This document shows, piece by piece, positions 1 through 10,153 of a DNA stretch of 64,000 bases. The notes beneath the pieces are model-generated. The model searched no databases. It was not told the origin of the DNA and saw only the letters and a program-made list of their open reading frames with translations. Position 1 is the stretch's first letter; the number at the start of each line of letters is the position of its first letter. This DNA is from Pelomonas sp. Root1217 (GTDB lineage Bacteria > Pseudomonadota > Gammaproteobacteria > Burkholderiales > Burkholderiaceae_C). The translations under genes and the position numbers were made by a program. The stretch lies in contig NZ_LMDC01000012.1 in assembly GCF_001425705.1 (NCBI RefSeq), positions 251,402-315,401 of the forward strand, in the 5' to 3' direction.

Positions 1-1
1 G

Positions 2-730
2 CCCATGTTCAGCGAGCCGCCCGCCTGGTGGGCCGACGCGGTGCCAGAGCACAAGGGCCTGGACATGTGGGCGCCCAAGCTGTTCTCGCACCGCGGCCGC
101 TTCTGGGTGCTTTACTCCATCTCCACCTTCGGCAAGAACCGCTCGGCCATCGGCCTGGCCAGCAGCGACAGGCCCGACGGCGATTGGCGTGACGAGGGCC
201 TGGTCGTGCAAAGCCGCGCCGAGGACGATTTCAACGCCATCGACCCCGACTTCTTCGTCGACACCGACGCGCGCCTGTGGTTGAGCTATGGCTCCTTTTG
301 GGACGGCATCCGCCTGACCGAACTGGGTGCCGATACGCTGCGCCCCATCGGCCAGACGCGCTTCATCGCCCGCCGCAAGGGCGGCATCGAGGCGCCGACG
401 ATGGTTCGCCACGGCGACTGGGTCTATCTGTTTGCCTCCTACGACCTGTGCTGCCGGGGCGCCGCGAGCACCTACAACATCCGCGTCGGCCGCGCCCGCA
501 GCGTGACAGGCCCCTACCTCGACCGCGATGGCAAGGACCTGATGGATGCGGGCGGCACGGTGCTGCTCTCGGGCGGTGCGCGCTGGAAGGGCCCGGGCCA
601 CCAGGACGTCGTTGGCGACTGGCTGGTCCATCACGCCTACGACACCGAACGCGGCGGCAAGCCGCATCTGCGCATCAAGCGCCTGAGCTGGTCCGACGAT
701 GGCTGGCCCGTGATTGCCCAAGAAGAATGA
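2..730 (+). CDS. GH43 family arabinanase/arabinosidase, 5' end cut by window
   Basis: The reading frame is open from the first base, so the start lies outside the window; about 242 residues of the C-terminal part are visible. The protein has the blade-like repeats of glycoside hydrolase family 43 (for example DMWAPKLF, NAIDPDFFVD and the acidic GGIEAPTMV segment) and most resembles endo-arabinanase or arabinofuranosidase members. It would hydrolyse alpha-L-arabinosyl links in arabinan or arabinoxylan. The stop is 16 bases before the GTG start of the transporter ATPase, so it is the first visible gene of the arabinose-polysaccharide operon. Substrate within GH43 is not decided by what can be seen. 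Confidence 0.85.
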   Translation, partial: PMFSEPPAWWADAVPEHKGLDMWAPKLFSHRGRFWVLYSISTFGKNRSAIGLASSDRPDGDWRDEGLVVQSRAEDDFNAIDPDFFVDTDARLWLSYGSFWDGIRLTELGADTLRPIGQTRFIARRKGGIEAPTMVRHGDWVYLFASYDLCCRGAASTYNIRVGRARSVTGPYLDRDGKDLMDAGGTVLLSGGARWKGPGHQDVVGDWLVHHAYDTERGGKPHLRIKRLSWSDDGWPVIAQEE

Positions 731-746
731 ACCGGAGACACCCAAC

Positions 747-1834
<1,088 letters not shown>

Positions 1835-1838
<4 letters not shown>

Positions 1839-2725
1839 GCGCAAGCGCCGTCGGGCTGCGCGCCTCTCGCCCGGCCTATGCACTCTTCGTGCTGCCCTTC
1901 GTGGCGTGCTACGCACTGCTGCTGCTGTGGCCGCTGGCCAAGGGCGTATGGATCAGCTTGCACGACCACGACCTGCTGTCCAACGACAGCTTCTGGGTGG
2001 GCCTGGCCAACTACCAGGAACTCTGGGGCGACGAGGTCTTCCACCAGGTCGTCTGGAACACCATCCGCTTCGTGCTCATCAGCACGCCGATCTTCGTCGT
2101 GCTATCGCTGATGCTGGCGTTGGCGCTGAACCGCCAAGGCAAGCTCGCCACCTTGCTGCGCGCCACCTTCTTCTGCGCTTCCGTCTTCTCGGTCACGCTG
2201 ATCACCCTCGTGTGGAAGCTCGCACTGATGCCCGAACGCGGCCTCATCGCGCAGTTCTTCAACGCGCTGGGTCTCCCGGAACTCCCCCTGCTGACCAGCG
2301 ACAACCTCGCGCTGCTGACCGTGGCGCTGGTGACTGTCTGGTGGATCATCGGCCTGCCGATGATCATGTTCCTGTCGGCGCTGCAGCAGATCCCCTCGGA
2401 CATCTACGAGGCCGCCGCGCTGGACAACACGCCGCGCTGGCGCGTGCTGACTCACATCACGCTGCCCAGCCTCAAGCGCGCCATCATCCTGGTCGCGCTG
2501 ATCGAGGTGATCCGCCAGTTCCAGGTCTTCCCGCAGATCATGCTGATGACCAACGGCGGGCCCAACAACACGACGCGCTCGGTCGTGCAGTTCATCTACG
2601 AGCAGGCTTTCATGCAGCTCTCGCTGGGCTACGCTACGGCCGCCTCGCAGGTGCTGCTGGCCATCATGCTGGTGGGCGTGTCGACACAGCTCTGGCTCGA
2701 ACGCGACAAGGGAGGCCAGCGATGA
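1835..2725 (+). CDS. Sugar ABC transporter permease, MalF/UgpA type
   Basis: Inner-membrane permease of 296 residues with about six hydrophobic segments. The cytoplasmic EAA loop that docks on the ATPase is visible as YEAAALDNTPRWRVLTHITLP. It forms a heterodimer with the next gene product and moves an oligosaccharide or arabinose-containing sugar. Start and stop overlap the neighbours by four bases (ATGA on both sides), a sign of translational coupling. The substrate is inferred only from the surrounding arabinosidases. Confidence 0.9.
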
Positions 2726-3558
2726 ACCCTCTTCTGAGAAGAAGCTGGTTCGACCGCTTCGTGATGGCAGCCCTCACGCTGCTGGCCCTGGTCTGGATGG
2801 CGCCGCTGCTCTGGGTGCTGGCCCTCTCGTTCAAGCCCAACGAGTTCCTGCTGACGCGCACCGACGTCTTCCTCGCGCCGCCCTACACGTTGGCCAACTA
2901 CCTGGACATCCTGCAGACCTCGCAGGTGTTCCGCTGGCTGGGCAACAGCGCCCTCGTGGCGCTGCTGCAGACCATCGGCGTGCTGGTGTTGTCGTCGCTG
3001 GCGGGATACGGCTTTGCACGATGCGAGTTCCCGGGCCGCAAGTGGCTGTTCGCGCTGGTGATGTTCGGCCTGGCCGTGCCGGCGCAGTCGGTGTTCATCC
3101 CGCTGCACCGGCTGTTCTCGGACTGGAACCTGCAGAACACGATTGCCGGCCTGACGCTGCCTGGCCTGGCCGCGCCCTTCGGCGTCTACCTGATGACGCA
3201 GTACTTCAAGGCCATTCCGGCCGAGCTGGAAGAGGCCGCGCTGCTCGACAACGCCTCGCGCTTCAAGACCTTCCTGACCATCATCCTGCCGCTGACGCTG
3301 CCGGCGCAGGCGACGCTCGGCATCTTCACCTTCCTGGGCTGCTGGAACGACTACTTGTGGCCGCTCGTCATCGCGACGCAGCCGGACATGTACACGCTCA
3401 CGCGCGGCCTGGCGTCGACGCAGACCAACTTCGCGCAGTCGGAAGGTCTTGGCTTCCTGATGGCGCAAGCCGTGTTCGCGGGCATGCCGGCGCTGATGCT
3501 CTATCTCTTCTTCCAACGCCATCTGGTGACGGCCGTGGCAGGGACGGGCAAGTCATGA
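2722..3558 (+). CDS. Sugar ABC transporter permease, MalG/UgpE type
   Basis: Second permease of the importer, 278 residues, six predicted membrane spans, with the EAA loop LEEAALLDNASRFKTFLTIILP near the C-terminal third. It partners the MalF-type permease upstream. It overlaps both neighbours by ATGA junctions, giving one tightly coupled unit with the ATPase and the binding protein. Confidence 0.9.
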   Translation: MNPLLRRSWFDRFVMAALTLLALVWMAPLLWVLALSFKPNEFLLTRTDVFLAPPYTLANYLDILQTSQVFRWLGNSALVALLQTIGVLVLSSLAGYGFARCEFPGRKWLFALVMFGLAVPAQSVFIPLHRLFSDWNLQNTIAGLTLPGLAAPFGVYLMTQYFKAIPAELEEAALLDNASRFKTFLTIILPLTLPAQATLGIFTFLGCWNDYLWPLVIATQPDMYTLTRGLASTQTNFAQSEGLGFLMAQAVFAGMPALMLYLFFQRHLVTAVAGTGKS

Positions 3559-4886
3559 AGCGTCTGCTCATTTGCCTTTTCACCGCGCTGCTCGCCGCCT
3601 GCGGCGCCAGCAAGGACAACGCGGGCAAGACCGAGATCACGCTGATGCGTTTCTTCGGCAGCTGCGAGGCGCAATACGGCCAGGTCGTGAAGACGTCCGA
3701 AGGCGTCGGCGAATGCGGCATCGTCACGGCATTGGTCAACGAGTTCAATGCGACGAACACCGACGGCATCGTGGTGAAGACACAGATCGGCGAGTGGGGC
3801 CCGTACTACGACCAGCTCACCGCCCGCCTCGTCTCCAAGGACATCCCGACCGTCGCCGTCATGCACGAGTCGGCCCTGGGCGACTATGTGCGCCGCAAGC
3901 TGGTGCTGCCGCTGGACGAGGACTTCAAGCGCATTGGCGTGCCGGTGGACGACTTCACCGAGCACGCGCGCCGCGGCACTTCCTTCAACGGCCAGACCTA
4001 TGCGCTGCCCTTCGACACCTGGGCCTGGTTGTGGCACATCAACACCGGGCTGATGAAGAAGGCGGGGCTCGCTGGTGTGGACGGCCAGCCGACGCTGCCG
4101 CACTCGCCCGACGAGCTGCTGGCGCAAGCTCGGCAGTTCAAGCATCGCACCGGCAAGCCCTACTTCGCCTGGGCCGTGGCCAACGAGACAGCGGCGAACG
4201 ACCGCACCTTCCTGACGCTGGTGGCGCAGCAGAACGCCCAGCTGTTCTCGGCCGATGGCAAGACCATCAACATGCACCAGAGCGCCGTCGTCAACGCACT
4301 GACGTTGATGCAGACGCTGTACCGCGAAGGCCATGTGCGGCCCAACCTCGACTACGCCGCCGCCAACCAGGCTTTCCTGAACGGCGAGGCCGGCGTCGTC
4401 GTCGTCGGCACCTGGACCATCGACCAGTTCCTGCGCGAGTCGCAAAAACCCGAGTCCAAGCTCCAGGGCGCTTACACCGTCAGGCCCTTCCCGCAGCTCT
4501 ACGACAAGCCCGCCGTGTTCGCCGACGGCCATTCCTGGGCCCTGTTCAAGGGCGGCACCAAGGATGCCAAGGCGCACGAGGCCAGCGTCAAATTCCTGAA
4601 GTTCGTCTGGGACCACAGCGCCGAGTGGTCGCGCACGGGCCACCTGCCCGTCAGCAAGACCGTCGCGCAAAGCGACGCCTTCCGCGCACTGCCGCTGCGC
4701 GCGGCGCTGACCGAGATCACGCAGACCGGCGTCGGCATGCCTGGCAATGTGCCGACGCAGCGCGGCATCGAGCTGCTGATCGGCGAGGACGTGGCCAACG
4801 TGATGATCTCGGGCAAGCCGATTGACGAGGTGCAGGACAGCGTCGAAAGGCGCGTCAACAAGGCACTGAAAAAGGCGCGCCGCTGA
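3555..4886 (+). CDS. Sugar-binding lipoprotein of ABC transporter
   Basis: Extracellular solute-binding protein of family 1, 443 residues. The N-terminus is a lipoprotein signal with lipobox LLAAC (Cys16), so the mature protein is anchored by lipid in the periplasm. The body has the usual two-lobe pattern, with the hydrophobic GEAGVVVVGTWTIDQF segment found in maltose/glycerol-phosphate-type binding proteins. It captures the sugar released by the arabinosidases and delivers it to the two permeases encoded just upstream. The ligand is unknown. Confidence 0.9.
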   Translation: MKRLLICLFTALLAACGASKDNAGKTEITLMRFFGSCEAQYGQVVKTSEGVGECGIVTALVNEFNATNTDGIVVKTQIGEWGPYYDQLTARLVSKDIPTVAVMHESALGDYVRRKLVLPLDEDFKRIGVPVDDFTEHARRGTSFNGQTYALPFDTWAWLWHINTGLMKKAGLAGVDGQPTLPHSPDELLAQARQFKHRTGKPYFAWAVANETAANDRTFLTLVAQQNAQLFSADGKTINMHQSAVVNALTLMQTLYREGHVRPNLDYAAANQAFLNGEAGVVVVGTWTIDQFLRESQKPESKLQGAYTVRPFPQLYDKPAVFADGHSWALFKGGTKDAKAHEASVKFLKFVWDHSAEWSRTGHLPVSKTVAQSDAFRALPLRAALTEITQTGVGMPGNVPTQRGIELLIGEDVANVMISGKPIDEVQDSVERRVNKALKKARR

Positions 4887-4903
4887 AATGAAACGCGAAT
4901 ACG

Positions 4904-4973
4904 ACCACAGAGACACAGAGGCACAGAGGAATCACAGAGAAGGCCTTTCTCTGTGTCTCTGTGCCTCTGTGGT
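4904..4973. repeat. Inverted repeat of short CACAGAG units between binding protein and arabinofuranosidase genes
   Basis: Two arms of about 25 bases, at 4904-4928 and 4946-4973, are inverted copies with two mismatches. Each arm is itself built from the unit CACAGAG. Folded as RNA this makes a long hairpin just after the binding-protein stop. It could protect or attenuate the upstream message, as known for hairpins between binding-protein and downstream genes. It may instead be a spread repeat family, since the same unit is common in bacterial intergenic DNA. Confidence 0.6.
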
Positions 4974-4999
4974 TGCATTTCCGGTACGGGACCGCTGAC

Positions 5000-6523
5000 A
5001 TGTTCAACGCCTCACTCATCGTCGACCGCGACTTCAACCTCGCGCCGCTGGACCGCCGCCTGTTCGGCGTCTTCGTCGAGCACCTCGGTCGCTGTGTCTA
5101 CAACGGCATCCATGAGCCCGGCCATCCGACCGCCGACGAGCAGGGCTTTCGGGGTGACGTGGCCGAGCTGACGAAGGAGCTGGGCGCCACCATCGTTCGC
5201 TACCCCGGCGGCAACTTCATGTCGGGCTACAACTGGGAAGACGGCGTCGGGCCGAAGGACCAGCGCCCGCGCCGGCTGGACCTGGCCTGGTTCTCGACCG
5301 AGACCAACCAGGTCGGCACGCATGAGTTCATGGCCTGGTGCCGCAAGGTCGGCATCGAGCCGATGTTCGGCGTCAACCTCGGCACGCGTGGGCCGGACGA
5401 GGCGCGGCACTACCTCGAGTACTGCAACCACCCCGGCGGCACGGCGCTGTCGGACCTGCGCCGCAGCCATGGCGCCGAGGAACCGCTGGGCATCAAGTTC
5501 TGGTGCCTGGGCAACGAGATGGACGGCCCCTGGCAGATCTGCCAGAAGACACCCGACGAGTACGGCCGCATCGCCAAGGAGACCGCCAAGCTGATGCGCT
5601 GGGTGGACCCAAGCATCGAGCTGGCCGCCTGCGGCTCGTCGGCCTACGACATGCCGACCTACGGCATCTGGGAAGACCGCGTGCTGGAGCATTGCTTCGA
5701 GTTCGTCGACTACCTGTCGCTGCACAGCTACTTCGTCAAACCGCCGCTGGATACCAGCACGGAAAGCTTCTTCGCGCAGATCGAGACGAATGCGCGCTAC
5801 ATCGAGGACACGGTGGCCATCGCCGACTCGGTGGCCACGCGCAAGCGCTCGACCAAGCGGCTGAAGCTGTCCTTCGATGAATGGAACGTCTGGTACCGCG
5901 CCCGCCACGGCGAGCACCTGCGCCAAGCGGGCTGGCCCGAGGCGCCGCGGCTGCTGGAGGAGGTCTACACCGCCGAGGACGCGCTGCTGATCGGCGGCAT
6001 GTTGACGATGTTCATGAACCATGCGGACCGCCTCAAGGTCGCCTGCATGGCGCAGCTGTGCAACGTCATCGCGCCCATCATGACCGAGCCCGGCGGGCCG
6101 GCCTGGCGGCAGACCATCTTCCACCCCTTCGCCCAGGCTGCGCGCTGGGCCCATGGCCAGGTGCTGCGGCCCGTCATCCGCTCGCCCGGCTTTGCCAACC
6201 CGCGCCACGGCGAGCTGCCCTATCTGTGCGCCAGCGTCGTCGATGACGCCGCGACGGGGCAGACGGCCGTCTTCCTGCTCAACCGCAGCCTCACCGACGA
6301 GATGGACCTGTCCATCACGCTGCGCGGCCTGGGTCTTGAGCGCCGTCTCGTGCAGGCGGAGCAGCTTCACTGCGCCGACCTCAATGCCACGAACACCGTC
6401 GACGCGCCCGACCGCGTCACGCCTCAGGTCCTGGATGGCATCGCCATCGCCGGCGAGCAACTGCGCGTGAAGCTCAAGCCCGCCTCCTGGAACGTCATCG
6501 TCACGCAAGCCGTGCGCACATGA
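5000..6523 (+). CDS. abfA: Alpha-L-arabinofuranosidase, GH51
   Basis: 507-residue retaining glycosidase that removes terminal arabinofuranosyl groups from arabinan, arabinoxylan and their oligosaccharides. Family GH51 is shown by the N-terminal EHLGRCVYNGIHEP and RYPGGNFMSGYNW motifs, the acid/base GNEMDGPWQ (Glu173) and the nucleophile region LSFDEWNVWY. There is no signal peptide, so it probably acts in the cytoplasm on sugars imported by the ABC system upstream. The stop overlaps the following GH43 start. Confidence 0.93.
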   Translation: MFNASLIVDRDFNLAPLDRRLFGVFVEHLGRCVYNGIHEPGHPTADEQGFRGDVAELTKELGATIVRYPGGNFMSGYNWEDGVGPKDQRPRRLDLAWFSTETNQVGTHEFMAWCRKVGIEPMFGVNLGTRGPDEARHYLEYCNHPGGTALSDLRRSHGAEEPLGIKFWCLGNEMDGPWQICQKTPDEYGRIAKETAKLMRWVDPSIELAACGSSAYDMPTYGIWEDRVLEHCFEFVDYLSLHSYFVKPPLDTSTESFFAQIETNARYIEDTVAIADSVATRKRSTKRLKLSFDEWNVWYRARHGEHLRQAGWPEAPRLLEEVYTAEDALLIGGMLTMFMNHADRLKVACMAQLCNVIAPIMTEPGGPAWRQTIFHPFAQAARWAHGQVLRPVIRSPGFANPRHGELPYLCASVVDDAATGQTAVFLLNRSLTDEMDLSITLRGLGLERRLVQAEQLHCADLNATNTVDAPDRVTPQVLDGIAIAGEQLRVKLKPASWNVIVTQAVRT

Positions 6524-7458
6524 ACTGGAACAACCCCCTCATCGAACAGCGGGCCGACCCGCACCTGAGCTTGGTCAACGGCCGCTACTGGTTCACGGCG
6601 TCGGTGCCGAGCTATGACGCCATCGAGATCCGCGTTGCCGACAGCATCGCCGGACTGGCCACCGCACCCGCCAAGGTGATCTGGCGCGCGCACGACAGCG
6701 GCCCGATGAGCTTTCACGTCTGGGCGCCCGAGCTGCACCGCATCGATGGCCGCTGGTATGTCTACTTTGCCGCCAGCGAGCGTGACGACATCTGGAAGCT
6801 GCGCATGTACGTCCTCGAATGCGCAGGCGACGACCCGCTGGTCGACGCCTGGGTGGCGCGCGGCCAGATCGTCACGCCCGAGGAGGGCTTCTCGCTGGAC
6901 GCCACGCCCTTCGAGCACAACGGCCGCCGCTACCTCTGCTGGGCGCAGAAGAGCCCACCGACCGAGAGCAACCTCTATCTCGCCGAACTGGCCAACCCGT
7001 GGACGCTGGCCAGCGAGCCGGTCGTCATCACGCGGCCCGAGCTGGCCTGGGAGCGCATCGGCTTTCACGTCAACGAAGGCCCCGCCGTGCTCAAGCGCAA
7101 CGGCTGTGTCTTCATCGCCTACTCGGCGGCCGCGACCGACGCGAACTACTGCATGGGCCTGCTGTGGGCCGACGCAGGCGCCGACCTGCTGGACCCACCG
7201 AGCTGGCACAAAGCGCCCACGCCGGTGTTCTGCACCCACGCCGCCGCGAGCCAGTTCGGCCCCGGCCACAACAGCTTCACGACGACGCCCGACGGCAAGA
7301 CCGACCTGCTGGTCTATCACGCCCGCAACTACCGCGACATCGTCGGCGACGCGCTGAACGATCCCAACCGCCACACCCGCGTGCAGGCCTTCGGCTGGCG
7401 CGACGACGGCTTCCCCGACTTCGGCGTGCCGGTCGCCGACGGCCCTTATTCGATCTGA
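6520..7458 (+). CDS. GH43 family glycosidase (arabinosidase/xylosidase type)
   Basis: 312 residues, the full size of a one-domain GH43 enzyme. It has the N-terminal catalytic aspartate motif RADPHLSL, SFHVWAPELHRIDGRWYVYFAA, and the late NEGPAVL and GHNSFTTTPDG segments. No signal peptide is present, so a cytoplasmic role in finishing imported oligosaccharides is likely. Its ATG overlaps the GH51 stop, so the two are probably translated together. The exact linkage cut is not visible. Confidence 0.88.
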   Translation: MNWNNPLIEQRADPHLSLVNGRYWFTASVPSYDAIEIRVADSIAGLATAPAKVIWRAHDSGPMSFHVWAPELHRIDGRWYVYFAASERDDIWKLRMYVLECAGDDPLVDAWVARGQIVTPEEGFSLDATPFEHNGRRYLCWAQKSPPTESNLYLAELANPWTLASEPVVITRPELAWERIGFHVNEGPAVLKRNGCVFIAYSAAATDANYCMGLLWADAGADLLDPPSWHKAPTPVFCTHAAASQFGPGHNSFTTTPDGKTDLLVYHARNYRDIVGDALNDPNRHTRVQAFGWRDDGFPDFGVPVADGPYSI

Positions 7459-7462
7459 CGCC

Positions 7463-9358
7463 ATGAAACTCATTGCCTCGCTCCTGCTCGCGATTCCCGC
7501 CCTCGCTCAGGCCCTGAGCAGCCCCGACGGCCAACTCCAGGTCGACGTGTCGGTCAATGCCGAGCAGCAGCTCGTCTATACGGTGCAGCGCGCCGGTCAG
7601 CCGGTTCTGCTGGCTTCGAGACTGGGTCTGGTGCTTGAGGATGCGGACTTCGCGAGCGGGCTGAGCCTCGTCGGCGCATCTCCGGTCAAGCCGCATCGCG
7701 AGCAGTACACGCTCGCAGCCGGCAAGCGCAGCCGCGTGGACTATCGCGCCAATGAGCAAAGCTTCATGTTCGCCAACGCCAGGGGCAGGCAGTTCGTGCT
7801 GCAGCTGCGCGCCTCCAACGACGGCCTGGCCCTGCGCTACACGGTCGACGGCCCGGGGCGCAAGCAGTTCAAGGACGAGCTGACCAGCTTCGCCTTCGCG
7901 CCCGAGGCCCGCGCCTGGCTGCAACCCATGGCGACCGCCAAGTCGGGCTACAAGCGCGTGAACCCGTCCTATGAAGAGCACTACCAGATGGGCGTCGCCG
8001 TCGGAACGCCGTCGCCCATGCCGGCTGGCTGGGTCTTCCCGGCGCTGTTTCGCAGCGGCGCCAACTGGGTGGCGCTGACCGAAGCCGGCATGGACGGTCG
8101 CTTTCACGCGTCGCGCCTGCAAGCTGACTCGACCGGCGGCACCTACCGCATCGGCCTGCCCGATCCGAGCGAGGTCTTCACCGGCGGCCACCTGCTGGCG
8201 CAAGTCGATGGCCCACTGACCACGCCCTGGCGCGTGCTCGCCATCGGCCCGCTGAAGACGGTCATGGAGTCCACCCTCGGCACCGATCTCGCCGCCCCCG
8301 CCATACCCTTCGACAAGGCCAGGCTCAAGCCCGGCCATGCCTCCTGGAGCTGGGCGCTGCTCAAGGACGAGGCCACTGTCTTCGACGTGCAGAAGCGCTT
8401 CATCGACTACGCGGCCGACATGGGCTGGAACTACACGCTGGTGGACGCCGAGTGGGACCGCCAGATCGGCGACGCCAAGATGAAAGCACTGGCCGACTAC
8501 GGCCGGACGAAGGGTGTCGGCCTGCTGGCTTGGTACAACTCCGCGGGCGACTGGAACGACACGCCGCAGACGCCCCGCAGCGCGCTGCTGACCGCGGCCG
8601 ACCGGCAGCGCGAGTTCGCGCGCATGAAGGCCATCGGGGTGAAGGGCCTGAAGGTGGACTTCTTCGGTGGCGACGGCGCCTCCATGCAGGCCTACTACGT
8701 GGACTTGCTGAAGGAGTCCGCGGCGGCCGGCCTGCTGATGAACTTCCACGGCGCCACGCTGCCTCGCGGCTGGAGCCGCACCTATCCCCACCTGATGACG
8801 GTAGAGGCGGTGCGCGGCATGGAGTTCACGACCTTCACGCAGGAAGACCAGGACGCCGTCGCCACGCACGCTGCGATGCTGCCGTTCACGCGCAACCTCT
8901 TCGACCCCATGGACTTCACGCCCATGGTGTTCGGCGACGTCCCCAACATCAAGCGCGCCACGCGCAACGGTTTCGAGCTGGCCGAGAGCGTGCTGTTCCT
9001 GTCGGGCATCCAGCATTTCGCCGAGACGCCCGAGGGAATGGCCACCGTACCGGCCTCTGTGAAGGGCCTGCTGCGCGAGCTGCCGCGCCACTGGGACGAG
9101 GTGCGCTTCCTGGACGGCGAGCCGGGCAAGTTTGTAGTCATCGCCCGCCGCGCCGGCAAGCAGTGGTTCATCGCCGGCATCAACGCCGACGGCCAGCCGC
9201 GCGATGTGCAACTGGACCTGGCCTGGTTGGGCACCCGCGAGGGCCAGCTCATCACCGACGGCGCGGGCGAGCGTGAGTTCGCTGAAGGCAAGCTCACCGC
9301 ACCGACCGCCAAGGTGACGCTGGCGCCCCACGGCGGCTTTGTCGCCCGCTTTCGATAA
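7463..9358 (+). CDS. GH97 family alpha-glycosidase (galactosidase-like)
   Basis: 631 residues with an N-terminal signal peptide (MKLIASLLLAIPALAQA), so it is periplasmic or exported. It has the GH97 architecture: N-terminal beta-sandwich, central barrel (KPGHASWSWALLKDE, GWNYTLVDAEWD) and a C-terminal beta domain. The barrel strand with KVDFFGGDG resembles the aspartate-nucleophile retaining branch of GH97 (alpha-galactosidase or beta-L-arabinopyranosidase), not the inverting glucosidase branch. Given its neighbours, removal of galactose or arabinopyranose side chains is plausible. It starts 5 bases after the GH43 stop. Confidence 0.85.
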   Translation: MKLIASLLLAIPALAQALSSPDGQLQVDVSVNAEQQLVYTVQRAGQPVLLASRLGLVLEDADFASGLSLVGASPVKPHREQYTLAAGKRSRVDYRANEQSFMFANARGRQFVLQLRASNDGLALRYTVDGPGRKQFKDELTSFAFAPEARAWLQPMATAKSGYKRVNPSYEEHYQMGVAVGTPSPMPAGWVFPALFRSGANWVALTEAGMDGRFHASRLQADSTGGTYRIGLPDPSEVFTGGHLLAQVDGPLTTPWRVLAIGPLKTVMESTLGTDLAAPAIPFDKARLKPGHASWSWALLKDEATVFDVQKRFIDYAADMGWNYTLVDAEWDRQIGDAKMKALADYGRTKGVGLLAWYNSAGDWNDTPQTPRSALLTAADRQREFARMKAIGVKGLKVDFFGGDGASMQAYYVDLLKESAAAGLLMNFHGATLPRGWSRTYPHLMTVEAVRGMEFTTFTQEDQDAVATHAAMLPFTRNLFDPMDFTPMVFGDVPNIKRATRNGFELAESVLFLSGIQHFAETPEGMATVPASVKGLLRELPRHWDEVRFLDGEPGKFVVIARRAGKQWFIAGINADGQPRDVQLDLAWLGTREGQLITDGAGEREFAEGKLTAPTAKVTLAPHGGFVARFR

Positions 9359-10140
9359 TGAAGGCTTTTGCGGCTAGCCTCGCGCCCATGCGAACCCGAG
9401 CGGACCACTCCACCTACAGCGCTCAAACCGAGGGCAAGAGCCAGCACGGCCGCATCGTCAGCGAGCTGGGCCTGGCCATCGTGGGCGGCGAACTGCAGCC
9501 CGGCGACAAGCTGCCGTCCGAGGCCCAGCTGCTGGAGCGTTACGAGATCAGCCGTCCCGTGCTGCGCGAGGCGGTGCGCGTGCTCGTCGCCAAGGGCCTG
9601 GTGGTGTCGCGCCAGCGAGCCGGCGCCATCGTGCGGCCGCGCAACGAGTGGCATCTGCTGGACCCGGACGTGCTGTACTGGCTCATCCAGTCCCGTCCAC
9701 AACGCGACTTCGTGCAGACGCTGCTGGAAGTGCGCCAGATCTTTGAGCCCGCCGCCGCGGCGCTGGCCGCCCGCGCCGCGACGGACCAGCAGCTCAAGTC
9801 GATAGCCGCCGCCTACGAAGGCATGGCCGCTGCCAGGACCACCGAGGAGCTGCTGGAGCCTGATCTGGCGTTTCACCGCCGCATTGCCGAAGCCACCGGC
9901 AACGACTTGCTGGCCTACATCGGCAACATGCTGTCGCTGGCGCTGCGCGAATCCATCACGCTGTCCAGCCAGCTGCCCAACACGCACGAGCTTTCGCTGC
10001 CGCGCCACAAGGCCATCCTGACGGCGCTGCAGGCCCGCGACCCGCTCGGCGCCCGCCAGGCGACGCTGGTGCAGCTGGACGAGACGGGTGACGACATCAA
10101 CAGCGTCTTGGCCAACGATGGCCGGGTCAACCTTGCTTAA
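9358..10140 (+). CDS. GntR/FadR-type transcriptional regulator
   Basis: 260 residues: an N-terminal winged helix-turn-helix (GDKLPSEAQLLERYEISRPVLREAVRVL) followed by an all-helical FCD ligand domain with the acidic and histidine residues that bind metal or ligand (LEPDLAFHRRIAEATGN, RHKAILTAL). It probably represses the arabinan operon and responds to a sugar or sugar acid. The ATG at 9358 overlaps the GH97 stop (TAATG). ATG 9388 is an alternative start, and neither has a clear ribosome binding site. Confidence 0.85.
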   Translation: MKAFAASLAPMRTRADHSTYSAQTEGKSQHGRIVSELGLAIVGGELQPGDKLPSEAQLLERYEISRPVLREAVRVLVAKGLVVSRQRAGAIVRPRNEWHLLDPDVLYWLIQSRPQRDFVQTLLEVRQIFEPAAAALAARAATDQQLKSIAAAYEGMAAARTTEELLEPDLAFHRRIAEATGNDLLAYIGNMLSLALRESITLSSQLPNTHELSLPRHKAILTALQARDPLGARQATLVQLDETGDDINSVLANDGRVNLA

Positions 10141-10153
10141 GAAAGTCACCTCC

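Noticed and set aside
5012-9331. Long minus-strand frames opposite the GH51 and GH97 genes
   Set aside because: Composition and lack of motifs mark them as antisense shadows of clear enzymes.
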